Counted from the stretch's first letter, positions 36,801-45,378 are shown. The stretch is DNA of 64,000 bases from Accumulibacter sp964420975 (GCA_964420975.1 CAYQVH010000009.1:1-64000); one strand, 5' to 3'. Numbers and translations: made by a program. The notes: generated by a model from the sequence alone, not told the origin.

Positions 36801-38062
36801 TACAGCGGGCGCCCGGTGGTGCGGCGCTGGTGATCGCTCCGACGTCGGTCTGCGGCAACTGGCTGGTCGAGATCCGGCGTTTTGCGCCGACGCTCAACCC
36901 CTGCCTCTACGGCGAAGGCGGTGACACCGATCGCGAGGATCTGCTGAGCGGTGCCGGCGCGCAGGATGTGGTCATCGTCTCGTACACGCTGCTTCTGCTG
37001 GCGCAAGAGCGCTTTGCGGCGCGAGCCTGGCACACCGTCGTCGCCGACGAAGCGCAAGCGATCAAGAACGCAGCCGCCAAGCGCTCGCAGGCGGTCTTTG
37101 ATCTCGACGCCGACTTCCGTCTGGCGATGACCGGAACCCCGGTCGAAAACCGCCTCGGTGATCTCTGGTCGATCATGCGCTTCGCCAATCCGGGCCTGCT
37201 CGGCAACGTCAACCGCTTCAACGAACGCTTCGCCAACCCGATCGAACGCCTGCGCGATCGCGACGCACAACACACCCTGAAACGCCTGATCGCGCCCTTC
37301 GTTCTCCGCCGCAACAAGTCGGACGTCCTGCAAGACCTGCCGCCGCGTACCGAACTCCTGCTCACGGCCACGCCGGAGCCGGTCGAGGCAGCGCACTACG
37401 AGGCCCTGCGGCGCGAAGCCGAACGCACCGTCCTCGGTTCGCTGGGCGGCGTCTCCGACGGACAAGCGCGTTTCAACCTGCTGGCGCAACTCACTCGCTT
37501 GCGACGCGCGGCGTGCGACCCCCGCTTGACGTCGCCCGAGCTCGGAGTCGTCGGCGCGAAAGTACAGGCGTTCGGCGAACTGGTCGGCGAACTGATCGCC
37601 AACGGGCACAAGGCGCTCGTCTTCAGCCAGTTCGTCGATTTCCTGAGTCTCCTGCGGCAGCCACTCGACGCCGCCGGCATCGCCTATCACTATCTCGACG
37701 GCTCGACACCAGCCGCCGACCGTAACCGCCGCATCGCGGCGTTCCAGGCTGGCGAAGGCGACCTCTTCCTGATCAGTCTCAAAGCCGGCGGCTTTGGCCT
37801 CAATCTCACCGCTGCCGATTATGTCGTGATTACCGATCCCTGGTGGAACCCGGCGGCCGAAGATCAGGCGACGGGTCGGGCGCACCGCATCGGCCAGGCG
37901 CGGCCGGTCACCGTCTACCGCCTGGTCAACCAGGGGACCGTCGAGGAACGGATCGTCGACCTGCACCACGAAAAGCGTGCCCTCGCCGACAGCATTCTCG
38001 CCGCCGGAGAAGCGACTGCACTCCCATCGACCGACGAGCTGGTGGCCTTGATCCGCGGCTGA
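33860..38062 (+). CDS. SNF2-family ATP-dependent helicase, 1400 residues
   Basis: A large SNF2 DNA-translocase. The ATPase core lies in the last third: Walker A ADDMGLGKTVQA near residue 965, DEAQ box VVADEAQAIKN near 1062, motif III LAMTGTPVENRL, and a helicase C-terminal domain from about 1260 with HYLDGSTPAADRN, LKAGGFGLNLTAADYV and GRAHRIGQARPV. The first roughly 870 residues have no motif I recognise. The frame is open upstream through queA to 33209, but ATG at 33860 starts after queA and gives MPDKPVFNFAALDERE. Such proteins remodel protein-DNA or RNA polymerase complexes; the partner is unknown. Confidence 0.85.
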   Translation: MPDKPVFNFAALDEREHFGLSGDTYRVAVASALLWAQRGVTDVHRLLSQGAARTTAGRAFTAADVKTAISELRAKGLLSEDPVFGSAFHLIDSLRAPLYRQLLETHSGTVLVQLVCSLQYGEPTIGRTTYYWPISSLPATLAYVRAKFHSGAPSEELTGLRQVITRSLDWGTVAKSALVNAFDRTSFAYIEPGWRWQLALEATATLCEWWENELDPVAEWAVEQLAAGAEQVPSSLREVLADRALQRDDTAGVEAALAGVNSGLASALRAAQLAADGQWAAAQSAFEAALKQCKDHFGSNRGLLPDSIAWFYPLSLLAQQTPRHLELARKFCLAESGRRQANPYEPWGCWVHAIDVRLGNAPLVAGAFAPPADLAGAFPLHALWALLLVAWLGADVVSAQDPGRPAKEWRAVAESTRETLDKCHFSLPRRFLDGALALLENRDPPPGFFVGTSGERWREVLTALQSLAQAPASDDGGESTRLLWAIEIGRQGQLLAINPLEQRRGPRGWNRPRATSLTKITGNEKLPPWDAKVARAIRPIRGYSNRHRLDLAIAIVALVGHPGVVLAHAPEALVELCETAPNLELVRDKDHFRIRIQPSLRTHDDNAGIAPTLAEERRELEALRQLTLLVDGPQRVRLVRFSAAQRQAAQLVSGRFAIPAAAPDAVAEVEKTLQALSSHFQIDGDAAQASRQVESDSRLHAELSPVGEALSLRLMVTPLGSDGPRFPATKGRRRVLAVQGKETVGTERDLNAERRHLDAVLDTLPFLDVGEPAGEWLLEDPEQALTVVETLPTLPAIAAVEWPKGKSVRVVSVTAQQLAVSVSHERDWFRLSGQASVDQGLVLQLDALLAAARQQTRFVSMGNGVYAALTRSLKQKLSDLAAVLEIDKQGARAPAVAGLWLDEVLEGTATETGHDVRQAIERLRQAQTSEPQLPGLLQARLRPYQEDGYQWAMRLADSGLGGCLADDMGLGKTVQAIAVLLQRAPGGAALVIAPTSVCGNWLVEIRRFAPTLNPCLYGEGGDTDREDLLSGAGAQDVVIVSYTLLLLAQERFAARAWHTVVADEAQAIKNAAAKRSQAVFDLDADFRLAMTGTPVENRLGDLWSIMRFANPGLLGNVNRFNERFANPIERLRDRDAQHTLKRLIAPFVLRRNKSDVLQDLPPRTELLLTATPEPVEAAHYEALRREAERTVLGSLGGVSDGQARFNLLAQLTRLRRAACDPRLTSPELGVVGAKVQAFGELVGELIANGHKALVFSQFVDFLSLLRQPLDAAGIAYHYLDGSTPAADRNRRIAAFQAGEGDLFLISLKAGGFGLNLTAADYVVITDPWWNPAAEDQATGRAHRIGQARPVTVYRLVNQGTVEERIVDLHHEKRALADSILAAGEATALPSTDELVALIRG

Positions 38063-38086
38063 ACCGACGCCGATCGACGACGCTAG

Positions 38087-38965
38087 TCACCCGGTCGCAG
38101 TGCCGCTTGCTTGAGACGCCAAAGCGAGCACCGCGCTGGCGCTCATCGCGGCACCCGTCGGGCCTTCGGCGAGCAGGGAGACGGTATCGCCCGTGCGTCC
38201 GCCGGAGAGGCGAAACGGCGCCAAGTCGAAGAGCGGCGCCAGGCCGCGAAACGAAAACTCGCTCACCTCCTCGGCGACCTGCCGGCGCAGCAACTGCATG
38301 AGCAGGACGGCGGTCAGCGGACCTTGCACGACAAGCCCCGGATACCCCTCCTCGTCCCTCGCGTACGGCCGATCGTAGTGAATCCGATGCGCATTGAAGG
38401 TCAGCGCAGAAAAGCGGAAAAGCAACCTCGAATCCGGAGTGACGATTCGCGACCAGCTGCCCGCAGCCAACGGCGGCCACTCCGCGCGCTCGGGTGCGGC
38501 CAGCGGCGGCCCCGGTTCCCGATAGACGATCTCCTGTTCCTCTTCGATGCAGAGCACATCTCCCTGGTAGAAGCCACAGGAGACGGAGACGAAAGCCAGC
38601 GGTCCCGACCGACCTGACTTCTGGCGGATATCGCGGATCACCGCTTCGCGCCGTGCCGGGCGACCGATCAGCAGCGGACGGTGAAAACGCAGCCGTGCAC
38701 CGGCGAACATGCGCCGTGGATAGGGAATCGGCGGCATGAAACCACCCCGTTGCGGATGACCGTCGCGATCGAGCAACGCCTGCGGCACGCAGGGCAGGAA
38801 GTAAAACCAGTGCCAGAGTGGCGGCAGCGGACTTCCTTGTTGCAGCGTCGTCCACGTGTCGTCGAGCGTCGCCGCCGCGGCGAGCGCCGGCGACAAACCG
38901 AGCTCGTCTTCGCCCGACTCATGGCGACCAATCCAGTGGCTGTAGTCTGCTCCCTGCCCGCTCAT
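38087..38965 (-). CDS. meh: Mesaconyl-C4-CoA hydratase (MaoC/HTD2-like)
   Basis: A 292-residue protein with an N-terminal FAS1/HTD2-like hot-dog domain (LPPLWHWFYFLPCVPQALLD; DGHPQRGGFMPPIPYPRRMF; CIEEEQEIVYRE) and a C-terminal half with LTFNAHRIHYDRPYA, the hydratase motif. In the 3-hydroxypropionate bicycle this enzyme hydrates mesaconyl-C4-CoA to (S)-citramalyl-CoA. GAGGAGG precedes the ATG at 38965. It is divergent from smtA-smtB-mct-mcl-mch, whose products make its substrate and cleave its product. Itaconyl-CoA hydratases share this fold, but the cluster context favours Meh. Confidence 0.82.
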   Translation of the reverse strand: MSGQGADYSHWIGRHESGEDELGLSPALAAAATLDDTWTTLQQGSPLPPLWHWFYFLPCVPQALLDRDGHPQRGGFMPPIPYPRRMFAGARLRFHRPLLIGRPARREAVIRDIRQKSGRSGPLAFVSVSCGFYQGDVLCIEEEQEIVYREPGPPLAAPERAEWPPLAAGSWSRIVTPDSRLLFRFSALTFNAHRIHYDRPYARDEEGYPGLVVQGPLTAVLLMQLLRRQVAEEVSEFSFRGLAPLFDLAPFRLSGGRTGDTVSLLAEGPTGAAMSASAVLALASQASGTATG

Positions 38966-39048
38966 CACCGCCCTCCTCAGTCGCGGCAAGCCCGCCGCAT
39001 CCCGTCAAGTACAGCACACCTGGCAGCCAAACTCAAAGTCCTCACCGC

Positions 39049-39130
39049 ATGACTGGCCCGCCGGTCATTCACGAGGGCGACACAAGGGCGACACAAGGGT
39101 TGCCTTGCCGCCTTCTTTTGCCCATATACT
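39049..39130. promoter_or_regulatory. meh-smtA divergent control region
   Basis: An imperfect 20-base dyad with arms ATGACtGGC and GCCgGTCAT (39049-39068) is followed by an 11-base tandem repeat and a TATACT -10-like hexamer at 39125-39130, with TTGCCT at 39100-39105 as a loose -35. The order fits an operator and promoter for the smtA operon, but all elements are read by eye. Confidence 0.4.
39075..39096. repeat. Two tandem copies of GGGCGACACAA
   Basis: An exact 11-base direct repeat without spacer, one helical turn long, between the dyad and the putative -10 element upstream of smtA. The period would place two protein-binding sites on the same DNA face. It could equally be a chance duplication. 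Confidence 0.6.
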
Positions 39131-39191
39131 AAGATCATGCCACGAGCACGGCGGGAGACGGTGTGGCGCAATCAACGGGAGGTGGGCGGTC

Positions 39192-40547
39192 ATGAAGCAG
39201 GAATCGGCGTCACAGCCTTCGGTCATTGCCGAGGGCGATCGGCCGCAGCCGGCAGCCGCTTCCGGCAGCCACCCGAAGGACAGCGATCCAGCAACAGGAG
39301 GCGACGACGGCAAGGTGGACACCGACTTCGAGCCGACCCCCGAGAGCGAGCAGCTGCCGATGAGCGGCGTGCGCATCATCGACGTCGGGACGTTTCTCGC
39401 CGGGCCGTATGCGGCGTCGATTCTCGGTGAATTCGGCGCCGAAGTGCTCAAGGTCGAGCATCCGGTCGCCGGCGATCCGATGCGGCGCTTCGGCACCGCG
39501 TCGAAAAGGCACGATGCGACGCTCGCCTGGCTCAGCGAAGGCCGCAATCGGAAGTCGGTAACGCTTGACCTGCGTCAACAGGAAGGCGTTGCCCTCTTTC
39601 TCAAGCTGGTCGCCAAGTCGGACGTCCTGATCGAGAACTTCCGCCCCGGAACGATGGAGGAATGGGGGCTTGGCTGGCGCGAGCTGAGCGCCGCCAACCC
39701 GGCGCTGATCATGCTTCGCGTCTCGGGTTATGGGCAGACGGGGCCGTATCGGCGACGCTCGGGATTCGCCCACATCGCCCACGGCTTCGCCGGTCTCTCG
39801 TACCTCGCCGGCTTCCCCGGAGAAACGCCGGTGCTCCCGGGTACGGCGCCGCTCGGCGATTACCTGTCCAGCCTTTACGGAGCGATCGGGATTCTGCTCG
39901 CGCTGCGTCATCGTGAAGCCACAGGCGAAGGGCAGATCGTCGACATCGGCATCTACGAAGCCGTCTTCCGGCAAATGGACGAGATCGCCGCCGCCTACGG
40001 CCTGTTCGGCAAGGTGCGCGAACGCGAAGGCGCGGGCAGCTTCGTCGCCGTTCCGCACGGCCATTTTCGTACCATCGACGACAAATGGGTCGCCATCGCC
40101 TGCACCACCGACAAGATGTTCGAGCGCTTTGCGGGCGCGATGGGGCAGCCGGAACTGGCCTCGGCGCAGCGTTACGGCGACCAGCGCAAACGCCTTGCGG
40201 CGCGTGATGAGGTCAATCGGATCGTCATCGCCTGGGTCGGTGCGCTGACGCGCAACGAGGTGATGAAGCGCTGCATCGACGCCGAGGTCCCGATCGGCAA
40301 GCTCAACAGCATCGCCGACATGTTCGAGGACGAACACTTCAAGGCGCGCGGCAATCTCGTCCGACTGGCTGAGGAGGGACTCGGCGAGGTGGTCGTCCCC
40401 GGCGTCGTGCCGACGCTTTCGGAAACTCCTGGCCGCGTCTCCAACCTCGGGCCACCGCTCGGCAACGCGACGTATGAAATCCTGCGTGAGCTGCTCGGCA
40501 TCACGGCGCAGGAAATCAAGCGCCTGCGACAGCGGAAGATCATCTGA
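39192..40547 (+). CDS. smtA: Succinyl-CoA:(S)-malate CoA-transferase, subunit A
   Basis: A class III (CaiB/BaiF) CoA-transferase of 451 residues. The N-terminal 55 residues are a low-complexity extension before the family start MSGVRIIDVGTFLAGPYAAS. Further motifs are GEFGAEVLKVEHPVAGDP, LIENFRPGTMEEWGLG, LRVSGYGQTGPYRRRSGFAH and the predicted catalytic Asp in PLGDYLSSLYG. It probably pairs with the next gene product to move CoA from succinyl-CoA to (S)-malate. The extended A and shorter B arrangement matches smtA/smtB of Chloroflexus from what I know of that locus. ATG at 39192 has a GGGAGGTGGG stretch upstream. Confidence 0.82.
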   Translation: MKQESASQPSVIAEGDRPQPAAASGSHPKDSDPATGGDDGKVDTDFEPTPESEQLPMSGVRIIDVGTFLAGPYAASILGEFGAEVLKVEHPVAGDPMRRFGTASKRHDATLAWLSEGRNRKSVTLDLRQQEGVALFLKLVAKSDVLIENFRPGTMEEWGLGWRELSAANPALIMLRVSGYGQTGPYRRRSGFAHIAHGFAGLSYLAGFPGETPVLPGTAPLGDYLSSLYGAIGILLALRHREATGEGQIVDIGIYEAVFRQMDEIAAAYGLFGKVREREGAGSFVAVPHGHFRTIDDKWVAIACTTDKMFERFAGAMGQPELASAQRYGDQRKRLAARDEVNRIVIAWVGALTRNEVMKRCIDAEVPIGKLNSIADMFEDEHFKARGNLVRLAEEGLGEVVVPGVVPTLSETPGRVSNLGPPLGNATYEILRELLGITAQEIKRLRQRKII

Positions 40548-40570
40548 GTCCACTCTTCGAGAATGCCACG

Positions 40571-41797
40571 ATGAACACCGACAGCAACGAAAGCCGACTG
40601 CCGCTGGCCGGCATCCGCGTCATCGACGCCGCGACCGTGATTGCCGCCCCCTACAGCGCGGGCATTCTTGGCGAATTTGGCGCCGAGGTAATCAAGGTCG
40701 AGAATCCGGTCGGCGGCGACCCCTTGCGCAACTTCGGAACGCCGACGACGCGCAAGGATACGCTCGCCTGGCTAAGCGAAGCGCGTAACAAGAAATCGGT
40801 CACTCTCGACCTGCACCTTCCCGACGGGGTTGCACTTTTCAAGCAGCTGGTCGAGAAGTCCGACGTCCTGTGTGAGAATTTCCGTCCGGGAACGCTCGAA
40901 AAGTGGGGACTCGGCTGGGAAGTGTTGCGACAGGTCAATCCCCGCCTGATCATGCTGCGCGTCACCGGTTATGGACAGACCGGTCCCTACCGTGACCGGC
41001 CGGGATTCGCCCGCGTCGCTCACGCCGTCGGCGGCATTGCCTTTCTCTCCGGAATGCCGCGCGGAACGCCGGTGACGCCCGGCTCGACGACGCTCGGCGA
41101 CTACCTGACGGGGCTGTACGGTTGCGTCGGCATCCTGATGGCGCTGCGTCACCGCGAACGCACGGGCCGGGGGCAGTACATCGACGCCGCGCTCTATGAG
41201 TCGGTCTTTCGCTGCACCGACGAACTGGCGCCAGCCTACGGGATGTTTGGCCGTGTGCGCGAGCGACACGGGCCGACGCACAACGATTTCGCCTGCCCAC
41301 ACGGCCATTTCCCGACCAAGGACGACGGCAAGTGGGTCGCCATCTCGTGCGTCACCGACAAGCTGTTCGAACGTCTAACGGTCGCCATGGGTCGACCGGA
41401 GCTGGCGGCGCCACACGTCTATGGCGATCAGAAGACGCGGCTCGAAAACCGCCACGACGTCAACGAGATCGTTCGCGACTGGTGTGGCTCGCTGCACCGT
41501 GAAGAGATCCTGGCCCGTTGCTTCGCGGCTGGTGCGCCCGCCGGGCCGCTGAACAGCATCGCCGACATCTTCGGTGACCGCCAGTTCCATGCCCGCCGCA
41601 ACCTCGTCGCGATCGACGAACCGGACATCGGCGAAACGGTGATCGTGCCGTCGGTGCTGCCTCGTCTGTCGGCAACACCGGGGCGCATCAAGCATCTCGG
41701 GCCACGCCTCGGACAACACACCGACGAAGTGCTCGGTGAACTGCTGGGTCTGGACGCGGCGGAGATTGCCGCATTGCGCCGCAAACGAGTCGTCTGA
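40571..41797 (+). CDS. smtB: Succinyl-CoA:(S)-malate CoA-transferase, subunit B
   Basis: A 408-residue class III CoA-transferase closely similar to the preceding protein but without its N-terminal extension. Matching motifs are GIRVIDAATVIAAPYSAGIL, LCENFRPGTLEKWGLGW, LRVTGYGQTGPYRDRPGFAR and the catalytic-type Asp in TLGDYLTGLYG. The A and B genes clearly arose by duplication. The gene starts 23 bases after smtA. In the known cycle SmtAB makes (S)-malyl-CoA, which Mcl cleaves to acetyl-CoA and glyoxylate. Confidence 0.82.
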   Translation: MNTDSNESRLPLAGIRVIDAATVIAAPYSAGILGEFGAEVIKVENPVGGDPLRNFGTPTTRKDTLAWLSEARNKKSVTLDLHLPDGVALFKQLVEKSDVLCENFRPGTLEKWGLGWEVLRQVNPRLIMLRVTGYGQTGPYRDRPGFARVAHAVGGIAFLSGMPRGTPVTPGSTTLGDYLTGLYGCVGILMALRHRERTGRGQYIDAALYESVFRCTDELAPAYGMFGRVRERHGPTHNDFACPHGHFPTKDDGKWVAISCVTDKLFERLTVAMGRPELAAPHVYGDQKTRLENRHDVNEIVRDWCGSLHREEILARCFAAGAPAGPLNSIADIFGDRQFHARRNLVAIDEPDIGETVIVPSVLPRLSATPGRIKHLGPRLGQHTDEVLGELLGLDAAEIAALRRKRVV

Positions 41798-41817
41798 ACG
41801 GCAAGCGCCGACCGCCG

Positions 41818-43038
41818 ATGGAAGGAATCCTCAAGGGACTGCGAATCGTCGAGGGCTCGGCCTTCGTCGCCGCCCCGCTCGGGGGAATGACGCTGGCCCA
41901 GCTCGGCGCCGACGTGATCCGCTTTGACCCGATCGGTGGGGGGCTCGATTACGGGCGCTGGCCGGTGACCCGCGATGGCCGGCAGAGCCTGTTCTGGGCG
42001 AGCCTGAACAAGGGCAAGCGTTCGCTGGCGGTCGATTTTCGCCAGCCACGCGGCCAGGAGCTGCTGACCGCACTGATCTGCGCGCCGGGCGAAGACGCGG
42101 GCCTGTTCAGCACCAACTTTCCGGCCAGGGGTTGGCTCAATTACGAGGCCTTGCAACAGCATCGTCGCGACCTGATCATGGTCAATCTGACCGGTCGTCG
42201 CGACGGCAAGTCCGAAGTCGACTATACGGTCAACCCGCAGCTGGGGCTGCCGCTGATCACCGGTCCGACGACCACCGGCGAGATGGTCAACCACGTGTTT
42301 CCCGCCTGGGACTTCATCAGCGGGAAAATGATCGCCATCGGCCTGCTGGCGGCCGAACGGCACCGCCGCCTGCACGGCGAAGGACAACTGGTGCGTCTCG
42401 CGCTGAAGGACGTCGCGCTGGCGATGATCGCCAACTTCGGCATGCTCGCCGAAGTGATGATCAACGATGCCGATCGTCCACGACAGGGCAACTACCTCTA
42501 CGGCGCTTTCGGCCGTGACTTCGAAACGCTGGACGGCAAGCGGCTGATGGTTGTCGGTCTCACCGGGCTGCAATGGCGATGCCTGGTCAAGGCCACCGGC
42601 CTCGGCGAGCAAGTCGATGCGCTCGCCAAGCGCCTTGACCTCGACCTCGACGACGAAGGCAACCGTTATCGCGCACGGCGCGAAATTGCCGCGCTACTCG
42701 AACCGTGGTTCCACGCGCGAACGCTCGCCGAAGTGAAACCGCTGCTCGACGCGCACCGCGTCACCTGGGGACCGTATCGCAGCCTGCGCGAAGCGTTGGC
42801 CGAAGACCTCGATTGCTCGACCGACAATCCACTCTTCTCACTCGTCGACCAGCCCGGCGTCGGTCACTGCCTGGCGCCGTCGGTGCCGCTCGACTTCAGC
42901 CAGGTCGAGCGTTTGCCTGCGCGTCCAGCGCCTGCGCTCGGCGAGCATACGGACGAAATCCTGCTCGACATTCTCGGCCTCAGTGAGGCCGAAGTGGGTC
43001 GGCTGCACGACCAGGGAGTCGTCGCCGGCCCGAGATAA
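41818..43038 (+). CDS. mct: Mesaconyl-CoA C1-C4 CoA transferase
   Basis: A 406-residue class III CoA-transferase, distinct from SmtA/B. It starts MEGILKGLRIVEGSAFVAAP and contains LAQLGADVIRFDPIGGGLDY, LNKGKRSLAVDFRQPRG, and the predicted catalytic Asp in HVFPAWDFISGKMIA. In the 3-hydroxypropionate bicycle it moves CoA within mesaconyl-CoA from C1 to C4 without an outside acceptor. It lies 20 bases after smtB and before mcl and mch, the order expected for function. A related role with other dicarboxylates cannot be ruled out by sequence alone. Confidence 0.83.
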   Translation: MEGILKGLRIVEGSAFVAAPLGGMTLAQLGADVIRFDPIGGGLDYGRWPVTRDGRQSLFWASLNKGKRSLAVDFRQPRGQELLTALICAPGEDAGLFSTNFPARGWLNYEALQQHRRDLIMVNLTGRRDGKSEVDYTVNPQLGLPLITGPTTTGEMVNHVFPAWDFISGKMIAIGLLAAERHRRLHGEGQLVRLALKDVALAMIANFGMLAEVMINDADRPRQGNYLYGAFGRDFETLDGKRLMVVGLTGLQWRCLVKATGLGEQVDALAKRLDLDLDDEGNRYRARREIAALLEPWFHARTLAEVKPLLDAHRVTWGPYRSLREALAEDLDCSTDNPLFSLVDQPGVGHCLAPSVPLDFSQVERLPARPAPALGEHTDEILLDILGLSEAEVGRLHDQGVVAGPR

Positions 43039-43115
43039 ACCGGCACTCGGCGTCAGCCGCCCATCACCCCACATAACCCCACCGCCACCCGATTCGCCTT
43101 ACCGGAGAGACCGCC

Positions 43116-44159
43116 ATGAAGCCACCCGTACACTTTTACAAGCCGCTCGCGATTGGGGCGCCGCAGCCGCTGCGCGAACTGCCGGTGCGTCCGGAACGGA
43201 TGATCCACTTCTTCCCGCCACACATCGAGAAGATCCGGACCAAGGCTCCGGAAACGGCGCGCCAGTGCGACGTCCTGTGCGGCAATCTCGAGGACGCGAT
43301 TCCGATCGAAGCCAAGGAAGCAGCCCGCGCCGGTTTCATCGATCTGCTCGCCAACCACGACTTCGGCGACACCGCGATGTGGGTACGCGTCAACGCCTTG
43401 AACAGTCCCTGGGTACTCGATGACCTCAGCCAGATCGTCGCCCAGGTCGGCAACAAGCTCGAGGTGATCATGATTCCCAAAGTCGAAGGTCCCTGGGACA
43501 TTCACTTCGTCGATCAATACCTCGCCCTGCTCGAAGCTCGGCACCACGTGAAGAAGCCGATCCTGCTGCACGCGCTGCTCGAAACAGCGCAGGGAGTCAC
43601 CAACGTCGAAGCGATCTGTGGCGCCAGCCCGCGCATGCATGGCCTGAGTCTCGGCCCGGCGGACCTGGCGGCGTCGCGCGGCATGAAGACGACCCGTGTC
43701 GGCGGCGGTCATCCCGGTTACGGGGTCCTCGCCGACGCCGCGGCGGACAGCGAGGAACGGCCCTTCTTCCAACAGGATCTCTGGCATTACACGGTGGCGC
43801 GCATGGTCGACGCCGCGGTGGCCCACGGACTGCGTTCGTTCTACGGTCCGTTCGGCGACCTCAAGGACGAAGCGGCGTGTGAGGCGCAGTTCCGCAACGC
43901 GTTCCTGATGGGTTGTTCGGGCGCGTGGTCACTGGCGCCGAACCAGATCGCGATCGCCAAACGCGTCTTCAGTCCCGACGTCAAGGAGGTCCTGTTCGCC
44001 AAACGCATTCTCGAAGCGATGCCCGACGGCAGCGGCGTGTCGACCATCGACGGCAAGATGCAGGACGACGCGACGTGGAAGCAGGCGAAAGTGATCGTTG
44101 ACTTGGCGCGTCTGGTCGCCAAGCGTGATCCCGAACTCGCTGCGGCCTACGGCTGGTAA
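43116..44159 (+). CDS. mcl: (S)-malyl-CoA/beta-methylmalyl-CoA/(S)-citramalyl-CoA lyase
   Basis: A 347-residue HpcH/HpaI (CitE-like) aldolase of the malyl-CoA lyase type. Motifs are PERMIHFFPPHIEKI, DVLCGNLEDAIPIEAKEAA, VIMIPKVEGPWDIHFVD and LLETAQGVTNVEAIC; GLSLGPADLAASRGMKT carries the metal-binding Asp. The enzyme cleaves malyl-CoA, joins glyoxylate and propionyl-CoA to beta-methylmalyl-CoA, and cleaves citramalyl-CoA to acetyl-CoA and pyruvate. CCGGAGAGA precedes the ATG. The neighbours encode the enzymes for each connecting step. Confidence 0.88.
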   Translation: MKPPVHFYKPLAIGAPQPLRELPVRPERMIHFFPPHIEKIRTKAPETARQCDVLCGNLEDAIPIEAKEAARAGFIDLLANHDFGDTAMWVRVNALNSPWVLDDLSQIVAQVGNKLEVIMIPKVEGPWDIHFVDQYLALLEARHHVKKPILLHALLETAQGVTNVEAICGASPRMHGLSLGPADLAASRGMKTTRVGGGHPGYGVLADAAADSEERPFFQQDLWHYTVARMVDAAVAHGLRSFYGPFGDLKDEAACEAQFRNAFLMGCSGAWSLAPNQIAIAKRVFSPDVKEVLFAKRILEAMPDGSGVSTIDGKMQDDATWKQAKVIVDLARLVAKRDPELAAAYGW

Positions 44160-44179
44160 TACGGGAGAGGAAAAGCGCA

Positions 44180-45238
44180 ATGAAGCCGAAGACCGGACAG
44201 GGCAACTATTTCGAGGATTTCCACGTCGGACAGACAGTGGCCCACGCTGCCCCGCGGACACTCACCGAGGGCGACGTCGCTCTTTACCTGGCGCTGACCG
44301 GGTCGCGCTTTGCGCTGACCTCGGGCGACACCTTCGCTCACCTCCTGGGCTTTCCCCGTGCGCCGATCGACAACATGCTCGCCTTCAACCTCGTCTTCGG
44401 AAAGACGGTTCCCGACTTTTCGGTCAATGCGGTGGCGAACCTCGGCTACGCGGCGGGCCGTTTTGGTCACCGGGTCTTTGTTGGCGACACACTGACCGCC
44501 GACTCAACCGTTCTTGGCGTCAAGGAAAGCCGTGATCGCGAGACAGGCATCGTCTGGATCCGCAGTTGTGGCGTCAATCAACACCAGCAGATCGTGCTCG
44601 AATACTGTCGCTGGATGATGGTGCGCAAGCGCGACCCCGCGTCGCCGGCGCCCCAGACCGTCGTCCCCGACCTGCCCGAGGCCGTCGCGGCAAGCGAGCT
44701 GATCGTCCCCGCCGGCATCCGCATGGACCAGTACGACTGCGCGCTGTCAGGCAGTGAAGACCTCTGGGACGACTATGAAGTCGGCGAACGTCTCGATCAT
44801 GTCGACGGAATGACGATCGAAGAGAGCGAACACATGTTGGCGACGCGACTCTACCAGAACAATGCGCGCGTCCATTTCAACGCCCACGCGGCGCGCGCCG
44901 GTCGTTTTGGTCGCCGTGTGATCTACGGCGGTCACGTCATCAGCCTGGCGCGCTCCTTGTCCTGCAACGGCCTCGCCAACGCGCTTCTCATCGCGGCGAT
45001 CAACGGCGGCCGCCATGTCGCGCCGGCCTTCGCCGGAGACACGGTTTACGCGTGGTCCGAAATCCTCGAAAAAGTTGCCCTGCCGGGTCGCGGCGACGTT
45101 GGTGCGCTGCGCCTGCGTACCGTCGCGACCAAGAATCGTGACGCGCACGATTTCCCGTACAAACAGCCGGACGGCACTTACGAAGCGAACGTCATCCTCG
45201 ATTTCGATTACACGGTGCTGATTCCGAGAAGAAACTGA
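44180..45238 (+). CDS. mch: Beta-methylmalyl-CoA dehydratase (mesaconyl-C1-CoA hydratase)
   Basis: A 352-residue protein with two MaoC-like hot-dog domains. The first half has GNYFEDFHVGQTVAHAAPRT, YLALTGSRFALTSGDTFAHL and VGDTLTADSTVLGVKESRDR. The second has DDYEVGERLDHVDGMTIEES, NNARVHFNAHAARAGRFGR and VIYGGHVISLARSLSCNGL with the active-site Asp/His-type residues replaced as in this family. It dehydrates beta-methylmalyl-CoA to mesaconyl-C1-CoA. It is 20 bases after mcl and closes the operon; the following 181 bases contain a promoter. Confidence 0.87.
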   Translation: MKPKTGQGNYFEDFHVGQTVAHAAPRTLTEGDVALYLALTGSRFALTSGDTFAHLLGFPRAPIDNMLAFNLVFGKTVPDFSVNAVANLGYAAGRFGHRVFVGDTLTADSTVLGVKESRDRETGIVWIRSCGVNQHQQIVLEYCRWMMVRKRDPASPAPQTVVPDLPEAVAASELIVPAGIRMDQYDCALSGSEDLWDDYEVGERLDHVDGMTIEESEHMLATRLYQNNARVHFNAHAARAGRFGRRVIYGGHVISLARSLSCNGLANALLIAAINGGRHVAPAFAGDTVYAWSEILEKVALPGRGDVGALRLRTVATKNRDAHDFPYKQPDGTYEANVILDFDYTVLIPRRN

Positions 45239-45349
45239 CTTTCGCCCCGCGTGGACCCGGCGAGGCGTCCGAGCCAGCCCGCCTGGACACCCGGCCGACG
45301 CGTGCCGGCGCGCAGCCCACGCGCCGACGCCATACCGAAAAGTATGTTG

Positions 45350-45378
45350 TTTTCAATCCACTGGAACTAAGTTATTCT
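45350..45378 (+). promoter_or_regulatory. Putative promoter of the oxidoreductase operon
   Basis: TTTTCA and TATTCT are spaced by 17 bases inside a stretch that is much richer in A and T than its surroundings. A GGAGG ribosome site follows directly before the porG ATG, after a small ACTAT/ATAGT hairpin at 45396-45410. The hexamers match the sigma-70 consensus only partly. Confidence 0.4.
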
